A stretch of 64,000 nt of DNA from Cladorrhinum sp. PSN259 (taxonomy: Eukaryota; Ascomycota; Sordariomycetes; Sordariales; Podosporaceae), in the NCBI GenBank assembly GCA_033725935.1, contig MU867062.1:868001-932000 (forward strand), in the 5' to 3' direction. The notes under the pieces are model-generated. The model saw only the letters and a program-made list of their open reading frames with translations, had not been told where the DNA came from and did no database searches. Below, piece by piece: positions 21,716-32,905 of the stretch. The number at the start of each line of letters is the position of its first letter. The stretch's first letter is position 1. The position numbers and the translations under genes were made by a program.

Positions 21716-22342
21716 GGCCTCGATGATGGAAATGCCGCATGAAATGGTTGTTAATAGGGAGGATCATTGATGACAAAAAGGCGTTTGGTTGGAGTTTGGG
21801 ATTCATTCATGACTTTATGAACGAGCTACATAGGGATTGTATTTTCAGCATGACAAACAGTACAAACAGTACATGAAGGCAGGGAAGAATGGATTTAGAT
21901 GCCTCTAGGTATGCATAGCAAGGGTTTTTTTTTAGGGATTGTAAATTGTAATTTAAAAGTGGTTAATAACCAATTCTTATGAAGCAAAATTTGAAGCGCA
22001 ATGTACCTGAAAATGTGTCAAGTTGGAGATGGCGAGTGTTGAAACATTGAAATTGTTGTTGAAGTATCGAACAGGGAAATGCCAAGACTTGTGGTTGAGA
22101 ATGGTGGGTCCCACATTTTGCAGCCAGTCGGCGCAAGGAATTGGATCCGACCGATGCTCCCCAAAAAATGTTGCTGGATTGAAGCTTTGGAGACCATCCA
22201 GAGAAAGCAGCAGGCGAGCGCGCAACTTGCATCCCAGTCGGTCCAACGACGACAACCCCTCGAGGTCACCTCCTTTGAACGAGCGAACGAACCCTCCTTC
22301 CCCAGCAAAATACCCAAGGAGGGGTACAACACACAGCAAACG
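21716..22342. other. Intergenic between hsp98 and MHR1
   Basis: 3' flank of hsp98 with T-rich stretches, then the leader of the next gene. Open frames crossing 22079-22340 are not supported as coding. Confidence 0.45.
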
Positions 22343-22616
22343 ATGAACTCGTTCGGCCTCAACCCGGCGCGCGCAGCCGCTGCCTCGCCGGCAATCACTA
22401 CCTCCCTCCTCACCCGTTTCGCGGCTTTAAGTGCCTCATTCTCATTCTCGGCTTCTTGCGAGAAGACCTGGCATCACCCGCCCGGCGTGAAGAGACACGA
22501 GAATGACAAAGGACATCCGACGGGCCACGGAGAGAAGATTTATATTTATAACCATATTGTCGGCAACCACATCATTTATTCTTTCACCCCCGATCTTAGG
22601 GTACGTTTCTTCCTCT

Positions 22617-22670
<54 letters not shown>

Positions 22671-23448
22671 NNNNNNNNNNGCCGGGCCCCGGTTTTTATT
22701 TTTTTATTTTTAAACCAATTGGTGGCAAACCCACAATTTTTTCTTTTACCCCCCCTCTTTGGGTTCGTTTTTTCCCCCCCCCCCCCCCCCCCCCCCCCTT
22801 TTTTTTTTTTTTTGACTACTTCAAATATGTGATGTTAATGTTGTGTGGTAATAGACAAACAAGGCCCTCAGACAATTAGACGCCTACACGGGCAAGAAAC
22901 TGGTCCCGGATGGACTGAGAAAAGATTACTGGCGTCCCATGGCTGTTGTTGAGTTTGCGAGAGGAAACGGTCACATCGGCAGGAGCGTCTACCAAAAACT
23001 TCGGGAACTGAGGAAGAGACACGAGCTTGAGTGGGACAACGAAGAGTTGTTGAATGTCAGCAGGCACGAGAGGGGAAAGATGCTGAATGATCAGAAGGGA
23101 AATGCCGTTGCTGATTTGGCACATGTGTTGGCTGGGAATGGAAAGGGGAATAGGGTTTTGAAGGCTAGTTTGAAGAAAGATGTTGCAGAGAAAGAGGGAG
23201 AAGAGAAGGAGGGAGGAGAGAAGGAGGAAGGAGTGTTGCAGAAGACAACTGTTTACTGGGCTAGTGAGCAGGATCGGTATTTTGCTAGGGAGTGGACGGA
23301 TAATGTCACTCATGTTGTTGGATTGCCCGCTAGGGAGTGGATCAAGAAGTTTGGTGTTCCCACGATAAGTAGTGGGGAGGTTATGAAGGAGGAGGCGGGG
23401 ATTAAGGAGGAGGAGGTGACAGAGGGTGAGCAGAAGGTTCCTGTTTAA
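22343..23448 (+). CDS. MHR1: Mhr1 family (mitochondrial recombination / mL67)
   Basis: Two exons, 22343-22600 and 22855-23448, give 283 residues. The start MNSFGLNPARAAAASP and a Ser/Ala/Arg-rich leader look like a mitochondrial presequence. Exon 1 ends EKIYIYNHIVGNHIIYSF..., and exon 2 continues NKALRQLDAYTGKKLVPDG and LRKDYWRPMAVVEFARG, the conserved Mhr1 core. RSVYQKLRELRKRHELEW and a Glu/Lys-rich tail follow. Mhr1 acts in mitochondrial DNA recombination and is a large-subunit mitoribosomal protein in fungi. The donor is GTACGT and the acceptor is TAATAG. The intron (22601-22854) contains the 10-N gap and artefact sequence, so its true length is unknown, but both exon edges are clean and in phase. 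Confidence 0.85.
22617..22800. other. Assembly gap 1 with poly-G/poly-C artefacts
   Basis: A poly-G run (22617-22669), ten N (22671-22680), then a distorted copy of the end of MHR1 exon 1 (about 22681-22772), and then poly-C and poly-T. The copy matches 22535-22612 base for base except for stretched homopolymers, as expected from out-of-phase reads. None of this should be read as coding. Confidence 0.85.
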
Positions 23449-24685
23449 GAGAGAGGATATGGGAACATGGAATGGAATGGAGGAATGAAAAGAGGCGAAG
23501 TTGTTCAGGACCGAGGGTATACATGCATGCTCCTATCTGTGTGCTGAGATGAAAGGCTATAACCTTGGCTGGAGATGCTGACAACTCACTCTCCTCTAAC
23601 TGTATTTATATTTGTAGATGGAAATAGAACAAAAAAGGAAGTTCAAAAACACTGGGGATATAAGTTCCACTACAGCAGCACCTTCCAACATCCCCCAGAC
23701 AGAACACCTGGGAAATAATCCAGTGATCTCAGGGTGGCACGCCAATCCCCTTCCCTCGCACCGGTGAAGGAAGTCCCCCGTTCGATTCCTCGGCCGACCC
23801 ACGGAGTAAACGCACCGAATTCGTTTCGTACCCGGGCACCTACCCTATGGGGTGGCTGCCCGGTGATCTTTTGCAGTTTATTGCAACTTCACGATATGTG
23901 GAAAGAATACTTTGCGACGCCATCGCGGCACAAGCATATCGTCAAGATTCAGATGGATCAACCAATCTACTACTTTTTATACTGGTCATATGACCAGCAA
24001 TCCTGCGACCTGTCAAATTAGTGTCTTCCTGTTCAACATTCAAGGCTCAATATGACAAGATGCAATCGAGTTCGAAAGACGCCTCTCTATTCGGTCATGG
24101 TTTGGGCGTATGAACAGGCTTCGGTGGAAGTGACGTTGAATGATCGCTTCCCCAGATGTTAATGGCGCGCAATGATTGGCCAAAGCTCTTGACATTTTGG
24201 CCCACACCTCCCGAACCCCTGTCTTGCCTAAACCAACACCGAAGATGTGGGCGCTAGACCTCTTTTGGTGACCGGGGGCCAACCTCTCCTCAGCTGCACC
24301 ACCCCCACGGCAGAGAAACACAGCCCTGGATCTGGCTGGGCCCTGAAACTGCACCAGAAGCATGGGAAACGGGGCGGCTCTTAGGGAATTGTCGCTGTAA
24401 GCCCGCAGCAATTCTACCCGTCACAGGGACAGGAACGTCCATCGTTGTCAATTCCATCCGTCTTTGCTCTTCTTTTTGTATCCCACTTGTGGAAGCATAG
24501 ACAAATACATCAATCAATCATTGAGCTTTATCGCTATTTTGGGTTCTTGATGGTTTCAGGGTCTGTCTGGTTTGTCCAACAGCATTACGTTTGAGGCGCC
24601 TCTCTCGCCGGTGTCTCTTTCTCTACACCGTTTCCTCGGAACTATCACCAGATCCATCACCAGATTCACCAGCCCGGCATCGAAT
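23449..24685. other. Intergenic with a tRNA-like relic
   Basis: 3' flank of MHR1 and upstream region of the caspase-like gene. Around 23732-23803 there is a B-box-like GTTCGATTCC after an imperfect anticodon-arm-like hairpin, but the D and T stems do not form. I see no coding gene. Confidence 0.45.
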
Positions 24686-27600
24686 ATGGAACCAACGCCC
24701 CCATTCATGACAATCCGCACCAGGCGGCCAGCAAATGACAGAGATGCAAGCAGCATGAGCATGAGCAGCAGTGCTGATTCTGCATATGGTTCCTCGAGCG
24801 AGAGCTGTTCTCCTGCTACTCATGATATAAGTCGCGTTAGCTATCATGTTAAACATCTAGAGAGCTTTGCTCAAGCCCTTCAAGATGTAAGTTCGACTCT
24901 CATATTCCTATTTCCCTCTCCGCATCCCCCCACGGCCTTGCTCTAACTAGGTCTGACCATCTACAGTCAGCCAGCAGAGCATTCCCAAACCGTGGGCCGG
25001 CCCAGAGATACACCAAGGTCCATGCGTTGATGCTTCACTGGAAAAGTGATGATCTGTTTGTATTACCTGAGCTTGAGGACTTGGAGAAGTGCTTTCGTGA
25101 AGACTACAACTACGAAACCGACATCTTCTCAATACCCTCAGAGAACTCCCATCTCGAGTTGATGCTCAAGGTCGGCGACTTGGTCAAGCAGCACGAGTCC
25201 GAAGAGACCCTATTTGTCGTCTACTACGGTGGTCATGCCAAGATTGACGAATCGCGGATGAGTACTTGGTGCGCGTAAGTCTGCATATTATTCGCTCCGT
25301 GTGGCCCCTTTCTTGCTAACCGCACCAGAAACCGTCGTCCCGATTCACCTTGGCTGCAGTGGTCAGCCATTCAGACTCTCCTCGAACGGTCAATGTCTGA
25401 TGTTTTAATCCTTCTCGATTGTTGCGCCGGCGCCGCTAGTGCAACGTTTCCCACGGGTCAAAGCATCACAGAAACAATCTCAGCTTCCAGCTGGGATGCC
25501 ATCGCCCCTGATCCGGGTAGATATTCTTTCACGAATGCTCTGATTGAGGTGCTCGAAGAGTGGAGGCACAAGGCCTTCTCTGCTGCTATGCTTCATGCCG
25601 AGGTTCTGGCACGGTTAAAACACCCACGGCCCATTCTAATCAACGGCAAGCATTTTGAGGCGAGATCCACGCCGGTTCATTTCATGATGACATCAAACTA
25701 CAAGGCACCAAGTATTGAGATCTGCCGACTCGTTCCGCCACCACCAAGTGAGTCGTCTTCACGGCGTCAACTATTGGATTCCGCCATGCCTGGAGGACGT
25801 GGTTGGGGCCAGCGCTACCCATCAGCATCGGACAATATGATCCCGAGCACTTCAGAACCCAACGAGGACGAGCCACACGTCATGATATCTTTAGCACTGG
25901 AGGACGATCAACGGCTTGATATGGAAGCCTGGGAGGAGTGGCTCGCTGGGTTCCCGGCTCTAGCCAAGTATGTGAAGGTGCAGGGTATATTCAAGAGTCA
26001 CTCGACGCTCCTCTTGTTGTCATTACCGGTTATGGTTTGGGACTTTCTTCCAGATGACCCAGCGTGCGCCTTTGTAGCATTCATTCGGTCAAACAATCTT
26101 CTCCGAGCCCCGAAGACTGCTCAAGAACCGGCTTCGGCAGCTCCAAGCGCTGCTGCTGCCGTCGGACAGGATTTGGCACCAGAGATGGTCCGCGACGATG
26201 CCGAATCCGCTTTATCTGGAAGCACCTTTACCCCCACAGTGAACAACATCCCTATAAGACGCGGGGCCACTGAGCCGAATCCCCCAACTAGGCTTCATGC
26301 AGGAGAACCCTGGTCAACTCAACGCACTATACCAAGCCACCGGACGGAATACACCCCGTCTGACCTAATAGCACCAACAGGTGTTGCCGGCCAGCATTCC
26401 TCCAGTAGTCTGAAGAATATGGATTCAACTACTTCACTGAGCACAACCGGATGGCAGACCCGCCCCTCATCTCTTTCAGGACCTGACGGTAACCATAGCG
26501 AACCGATCTCGAGGACGATGCTCATCAACAGATCTAAGGGGTCGAAGAGATCCATCTTCCATTCCGATCAAGAGGTTCCCCAAGGACAGCCAATGGCCGA
26601 CCATGTTGTTCGACGTCTGGAGGAGTACTTCCACAGGGATCCAGAGCCAAATGTCGGCGTGATAGAGCACTTGGCCTCCCACCTCGGGGTCGAGACCGCT
26701 GATATTCATGTGTGGTTCCATCATCGACGCGAGCAGGAGAAGTTAAACCACAACCTTCAAAGCCTCCGCGTTGTTCAGGCTCAACAGCCAACCAAGAGTG
26801 GGGCGAGTATGATTCTTCCTGGACATCTTAATACGCTTCTGGAGATATATCCTTCGAAGGGTATTCTCATAGTCGACTTGAGATCGTCGACGGATTTTGA
26901 GAGATCACACATCCACGATGCGATCAACCTTCGAGCACCGCTAAGCTTCGTTCAAAATACTTCACTGGAAATGATTGAAGACACGTTCATGGATGATCAA
27001 AGCCGCAGGAGCTTCAGTAAATGGCTACAATGCCGTTGCGTAGTCTTTTACGACAGGGTTGTCGAATTTGACTGGGAATGTCCTGTGGCTGATGCACTCT
27101 ACGATAAGTTCAAACGCAAGGGATGGCAAGGGCAATGTTTCATACTCAAGGGGCATTACCGCGAGTTCTCGGCGTCATTCGATAAGTACATAAGCGGGTC
27201 AAAGATGAGCCAGGAAGCAAAGGAGTACCTTGACGGGTTGAGACAACAATCTAGTCCGACTGAAGTAAGTTTCCCGTTCTACTTGGCTTGAATAATACTA
27301 ATAGTATGTTAAGGAGGAGGCAAATACCCGGTACAAACTTTACGACGAATGGCTGAATTCCTTCATCTCTCAACACCGCGTACCCGTAGTCGACCTCATC
27401 CCGTCGAGGAAGATTGAACGCCAGAGAGCTGTAGCGCAACATCAAAGAGAATTAGAAACGCAGTTCGAAGCACGATTCCCTGCGCTGTATCGAAAGGCGC
27501 AAGCAATGGCGCCGCGACATACCTCAACATCACCCACCAATGAAGATTACGAAGCGGATCTATTGGATTCATCGGCACCTGAGAGTCCGTCGGGGTTTGC

Positions 27601-28177
27601 GCCGCCTCCGCCTTTTGAGCACCGCGAGGGCCAACAATTCAAGAGCATCAAGTGGGATGGTGATAATAAAAGGGTTGAGGAAGAAGAGGATGATGAGATG
27701 TTTGAAACTAGGAAAGGGCCGCTAGTAGAGTATCTGGCTAGTGGGCTGGACAAGATGCGAGAAGCAGCAGCAGCTGGTGGTGGTGTTCATTCCGGGTCTG
27801 CTATTTCACTTGTTAATATTGGTCAACCTCAGCAGGAGAGGAGCCATAGTTTTGGAAGTGGAACTGGAACCGGAGAGAAGGGCAAGATGATGGATTATTA
27901 TGAGGATTATGACGAGATTGATCCGAAGAGTGAGGGGTTGAGGGATGAGGAGGGGTTTAGGAGAGCTGGAAGTGGTGGTGGGTATGAAGCTGGGGTGAGT
28001 GCTGGAGTGGGCGCTGGGGTGAGGAGGGAGCATGGACATCAGGGGATCAGTCCCGGTATTGGACCGGGGATTGGGGATGGTGGAGCGGGAAGTGCTGGGT
28101 CTGGAACACAGGGTCAGGGGAAAGTTAAGAAGAGGGGGATGATTTGGGAGAGGTTGAAGGGGGGTGCTGGGAAGTGA
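24686..28177 (+). CDS. Caspase-like / homeodomain-like / rhodanese-like fusion protein
   Basis: Four exons, 24686-24886, 24967-25274, 25329-27264 and 27305-28177, give 1105 residues with all junctions in frame. Residues about 68-330 are a caspase-like (C14) domain: a ...TLFVVYYGGHAKID His at 157, and VLILLDCCAG with the likely catalytic Cys at about 202. A Ser/Pro-rich linker leads to a homeodomain-like segment at about 595-650 (HLGVETADIHVWFHHRREQE; the usual WFxNRR Asn is His). Residues about 680-780 resemble a rhodanese/Cdc25 fold (ILIVDLRSSTDFERSHIHDA, then VVFYDR) without an active-site Cys. The C-terminus is acidic, then Gly-rich. The catalytic-Cys region, homeodomain-like and rhodanese-like parts lie in one uninterrupted exon. 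The start ATG is the first in frame; an upstream exon is possible. Function is unknown; an adaptor-like protease is an inference. Confidence 0.8.
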
Positions 28178-30983
28178 GAAGTATGGGGTAACGGGAGGGA
28201 TGTATGATGTGGTTGGTCTTGGAGATTTGGGCTTATGATTGATGACTTGGGATGTTTTTAGGGGGTTGGTGTTCTTTTTTTGTTTTGTTTTTGGGGATTT
28301 TGGGATACTATCATGCATGGAAATTTTCAGTGCCGTAAATAGGTTCGTTCGCTGCCAATTTGAAGTTGAATTGTTTACTTTACCCCTTTTCTATACAATG
28401 GCTTTGTGACAGTCAACCGTTGATGCGTTGATTGATTCATCGTCTGTGTTTATGTCGGCCCTTCCGTGCCTATTTCTTGTAATCAAGCCTCTGCAAGGTA
28501 AGACAACAGAGCAAGAGTGAATGACGGGGAATAAGTTTGCAGTTATATACCCAGGCAAGAATAAAGTTTAGGCGGCGATTGATGGTGATGGAATAACCAT
28601 GGTCCATGGTCCATGGTCCGTGGATAGCTAGCTAGTTATCTTTGACATTTGTGAACCGTGGTACGAGTATGTCTGGAACTTTTCCAGAGATCGATGGAGC
28701 CTTATACAGAGACTTTTTTCCATTTTTGTTGTTGTTCGTGGTCATTTAATCCCGGAGTCTTGGTATGGTGAAAGATTTGAACATCTGATCTAAGAAGGAG
28801 GTTGTTAAAATCAGAGATGGTGTGATATATGTGTGTATTGACGCCGTGTGTGGTGGTGATGATATATTTTTCAATCTTTTTTCTCCTCTTTTCTGTGGTT
28901 CTTGGTGGAAACTTCACGGTTGGGTTCATAACCAGCCATCATGGATGGGCCTATCCTTGGTTATGATCTGACTCGGACTGCCACCAGAAAGTTTATTTCT
29001 GCTTGGGTATATAACTGAAGCACGACCACGACCCATCAGCTTTCTCTCGTTTTGCCTTTGGGGCTTCCATCCCAACTCGGCAGTGAGATAGACAGTTTTA
29101 CTTGGTTATGGTCCCCCTCTTCCATCACACCAGCAACCAAAGGCCCCCATCTGATATGGGACTTGCTTATAACTTGCACATTTACCTGCATAAAGATGTG
29201 TATCTCAAGCATGGCCTTGCTTCCTCAGCGCCAGGTTTCCCACAAGGAACTTTGGTCTCATTCGGAGGAAGGTGCTGTCCCGAAACTAAGACAAACCCTC
29301 GGGTGATAGCTCTGACTAAAAAAAACTGCATGATATGATGTCTTCAATGTCTTACAGCCCAGTCTCATCGGGCGATGACATATGAAAATCATCAATCTCA
29401 CCTGTCAAGGATAAAGTGGAAAGGGTGGTCCAGTGGCAAGTTCACTGTCAAAGTTTGAATGGGGGTCCTCCATCATCTGAGACATGAAACTAAACCATCT
29501 TTCGTCAAGACTTACGTGGGGGGTGCGTACTGCAGGTATATCAGATCTCGCAAGAGCAAAGCGGATGAGATGTCCATATTGATACATCATCTTTAAAATC
29601 CAGATTCACATGGTAGCTGAATCCAAGACTCGATCGGGGAGAAGGAAAAGTGAGACATTGACGACTGGGATGGGGCCAGGATTGAGACACTGATCGTAAG
29701 TGAGCTTACAAGAAATGTACGAGTCCAGAGAAGGCAAAGATCAACACTGCAAAGAGACCGGACTGGATTATTCGAAAGCGACATATCCGAGATCCGTAGA
29801 CAAGATTTACGCTTTGAGATCGGGGATCGGGCACCAATTGTGAGACATGATTGAGAAGCGACAGGCGGAATGAGTGTGTTTACTGGACACTCCCCTAGAG
29901 GTTGGTAAAAAAAAAAAAAGAGGGGTGTCAACAAAAGATCATGTACATGTGCACACATGCCTCACTTTCATCCTCACAGCACACCGATAACCTTCGGACC
30001 CCCAACGATCTCACCCCGTCATTATAGATTACAAACTTGCCACTTTCACGTTGTAGCAAAATGCAGGTGAACTATCACTTGTTGTCTCATTCGATTTCTT
30101 TTCTCCGTTCTTGATGCATGACACACACAGTCGGTCGACTACCACGATGTGTTTTCCTCTTCGAGTAAAGCTTTAAGAGAGAAATGATGAGACACTAGAT
30201 TTGATGTAGGATCACATTCATAGTGCATGAAAGTTCCCGAGAGAGATGGCCATGTCTCTTATCCCTATTCGGCCCGGCAAATCACGAAACCGAGGACGTG
30301 GTCATGGGACCGGATCTGACAGATCGCCGTGGAACTTGGCGTGTATACGAGACCGGACGGGACATGACAGTGAGAGAGAAAAAAGGAAAGTCTGAACGGG
30401 GGCCGGAAGGGAGGGAGGCAGCGACGGCGGCGGGCGGGACGGACACTAAGAGACAGACAGTTAACCGCCGTGACTTGACAGGTAGGTATCAAACTTGTCA
30501 ATGTCGAGTACCTCCTCGGACAGCCGTTTGTTGACACCGGCGGTGTGGCACAAATGAAAGCTGAGAAAAAGAAGAGAGAGGTATCAACATTGTCACTTAT
30601 CACGGCACTCTTTTATTACTTTGTTTGGCATACAAACTCACTAACCCCTTCTATCTCGGTTCTTTTCCACTGTCTAAACAATCTCTAGTAAATATCTTGG
30701 ACCAAGGTCGTGTAACCATCTATCCCCTATCCGGGCCAAATCCGCCCCTATCAACTCCATCTCATAACTTGAAACCACACACCACCCATCACCCATAATG
30801 TCACCCCATAAGTTAAAGTAATTCCTCCCGATTATTACTAACCTCACTCAAAACTTTCTCTTTTTTTTAATATTTTTATTTTATTTTATCTTTTTCCCCT
30901 CATGATCGTCCGTCCGTATTCCGTAAAAGGTGTGCCACACACAAAGAAGAAAGACAGGGATGACCCGCCTCCGAGACTTTTCG

Positions 30984-30985
<2 letters not shown>
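28178..30985. other. Gene desert, part 1
   Basis: No supported gene. Short direct repeats of ATGGTCC occur near 28599-28620, and a poly-A run of 13 near 29908. Scattered TGACAG sites are at 28407, 30317, 30365 and 30476. Frames here are short and compositionally non-coding. Confidence 0.5.

Positions 30986-31078
<93 letters not shown>
30986..31078. repeat. Compound (CT)n(AC)n microsatellite
   Basis: About 31 bp of CT repeat run directly into about 62 bp of AC repeat. Both strands give meaningless open frames of alternating residues. Confidence 0.95.
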
Positions 31079-31081
<3 letters not shown>

Positions 31082-32708
31082 TTCATACAACACACACCAC
31101 CACCCACAAAACCCCAAATCTAAATCCCGTGTTTAACGCCACCAATAACATGTCAAAATCCCATTGTTTTTATAAATACTAGCGTCAAGCAAAGTTACCT
31201 TATTTCACGTACAGTACAAGTACATTTGAACCCCATTATGCAAACCACTATTTTTTCGGCCCGCCCACGCATCCAAAGAAACAAGGTTAAAGGCGCAGCA
31301 AGCAGTCAATGCATGGCATGGCATGGCATGGCGCATGGTATGGGAACTAAAAAAGTGAATTTTGACAGGTATGTCACATACATACTTGCACGCGGCCCCC
31401 CCCTTCTCCTCTTCCTGCTCCTCATCCATATCCATATCCATGCTAGTTTCTTTGTTTCTGCGCCTCTCAAGCCCGGGTTTCTCATCCCGTCTCTATGCCG
31501 TGTGTTTTTGTTTTCTTTTGTTTTTATTTTATTTTTAGTTCCATTTTTTGTCCCGTCTTATTAGTTCTGTGGTTCAAAGCCAAAACCGATGAGCAACTCA
31601 AGGCTTGAAAGATGGCTAGAGAAAGGCTGGCGGCAAAGCAAGTTATATCAGAGACATAAAAAAGTAGTGCTTAGTCCAATGAGAAAGGGAACAAGCGGAT
31701 GGGAAATGACCGGACTGAACAGGGCCAGGGAAGCAGCACGGGATCTCAACCACCATGTGCACAAGTACACCAGTGCGAAGCGTGTATGGATGAATCGAGT
31801 GTGCCTATCCAGAAGGATAGAGATAGAGATAGAGAGAGAGAGGGGGGGGGGGGGGGGCTAGTGTCTTGATACGCCCAGATTCTAGATCAGAAAGGATGAG
31901 TGATAGCTGCACAGGCAAGCCATACACACACACACACACACACACATGACTGCCATGCACGAGAAACAATACATGGCATGGCATCCAATCATAATAGCAA
32001 GGGCATATACTCCCAAGTCCCCGATCTCACACACTCACACACACTGACCGACTGACTGCTGTCAGAATATGCAGTCATCCAACTTTGACAGCAGCATGAC
32101 AGCAGCCGACCCAACCTAACCCAATCCAACAAACCCAAACCACCGCTGCACACGCTGACCGATGTGATGTGATGTGATAAGAGAGGCGGGTTACCCTTCA
32201 CGGTGTACCCTTCACGGTGTAGCCTCGACGGGTACCCTCTACGGGAGGGCAGAGGGCAGAGAGCGCACCTGAATTCTGATTTCCCCATCAGCCCAATCCA
32301 TCTTTTACCATGGTTTTGTAAAGCTCGCAATTTGTGTAATCTTCATGAGCTGTCAAGTTTTGTCAAAAAGTCCCTTTGGGCCTCGCTTCCGCTTCGCTTT
32401 GCGCGATTAACGCGCCCACCCCATCGCCACCATCATCATAAAAAGGCCCTTCAGACGTAGGTAACTCTGTGAACGACGTGTGAACGACGTGTGAGCGAAG
32501 GACCGCAACCAGTTGGTCCAGTTGGTTGCAGTCCCATGGTACCGTACGCCTCGTCAGCCTTTCTTTTCTCCCTTTGAACGTGACCTTCCTTTTCCCTTGT
32601 CTCTTTCTTGATCTCCGCGTGAGTTGCTAGCAAGCAACCTGCTGTGATATAGTTCATTCCTTGGTCTTCCTCAACTCGCCTGGTAGGCTAAACTCCAATC
32701 CAGTCTCC
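31079..32708. other. Gene desert, part 2, with small tandem repeats
   Basis: No supported gene. There are GCATG pentamer repeats (about 31312-31336), a GAGATA/GA/poly-G tract (about 31815-31858), (AC)n at about 31924-31947, and GATGT repeats (about 32159-32178). A 14-bp tandem pair lies at 32193-32220 and an 11-bp tandem pair at 32471-32492. Confidence 0.5.
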
Positions 32709-32844
32709 GGGGGGGGGGGGGGGGGGGTTTGTTTTTTTTGTTTTTTTATAACCCACAGTTTTTCGTCTCCAAAACGGGCCAGACTTTACAAATTTTATGT
32801 TTGGTATAAAAGTAACCAAAAAAACAGGAAACCNNNNNNNNNNG

Positions 32845-32886
<42 letters not shown>

Positions 32887-32905
32887 CCCCCCCCCCCCCC
32901 CCCCC
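32709..32905. other. Assembly gap 2 with poly-G/poly-C artefacts
   Basis: Poly-G (32709-32727), an error-filled copy (32728-32833) of the clean sequence at about 32906-33010, ten N (32834-32843), then poly-C to 32905. Shared words such as GTCTCCAA, GGNCCAGACTTT and TTTTATGTT identify the copy. Confidence 0.85.

Noticed and set aside
22503..22879. Open frames through poly-G and N with Gly and Pro runs
   Set aside because: They cross the MHR1 intron, the assembly gap and an error copy of exon 1.
23730..23803. tRNA-like sequence with a GTTCGATTCC B-box
   Set aside because: An anticodon-arm-like hairpin can be drawn, but the T stem has at least three mismatches, the D arm is missing and the acceptor ends do not pair. 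At best it is a relic.
30881..31136. Open frames of Val-Cys, Thr-His or Ser-Leu repeats
   Set aside because: They are translations of the (CT)n(AC)n microsatellite on both strands.
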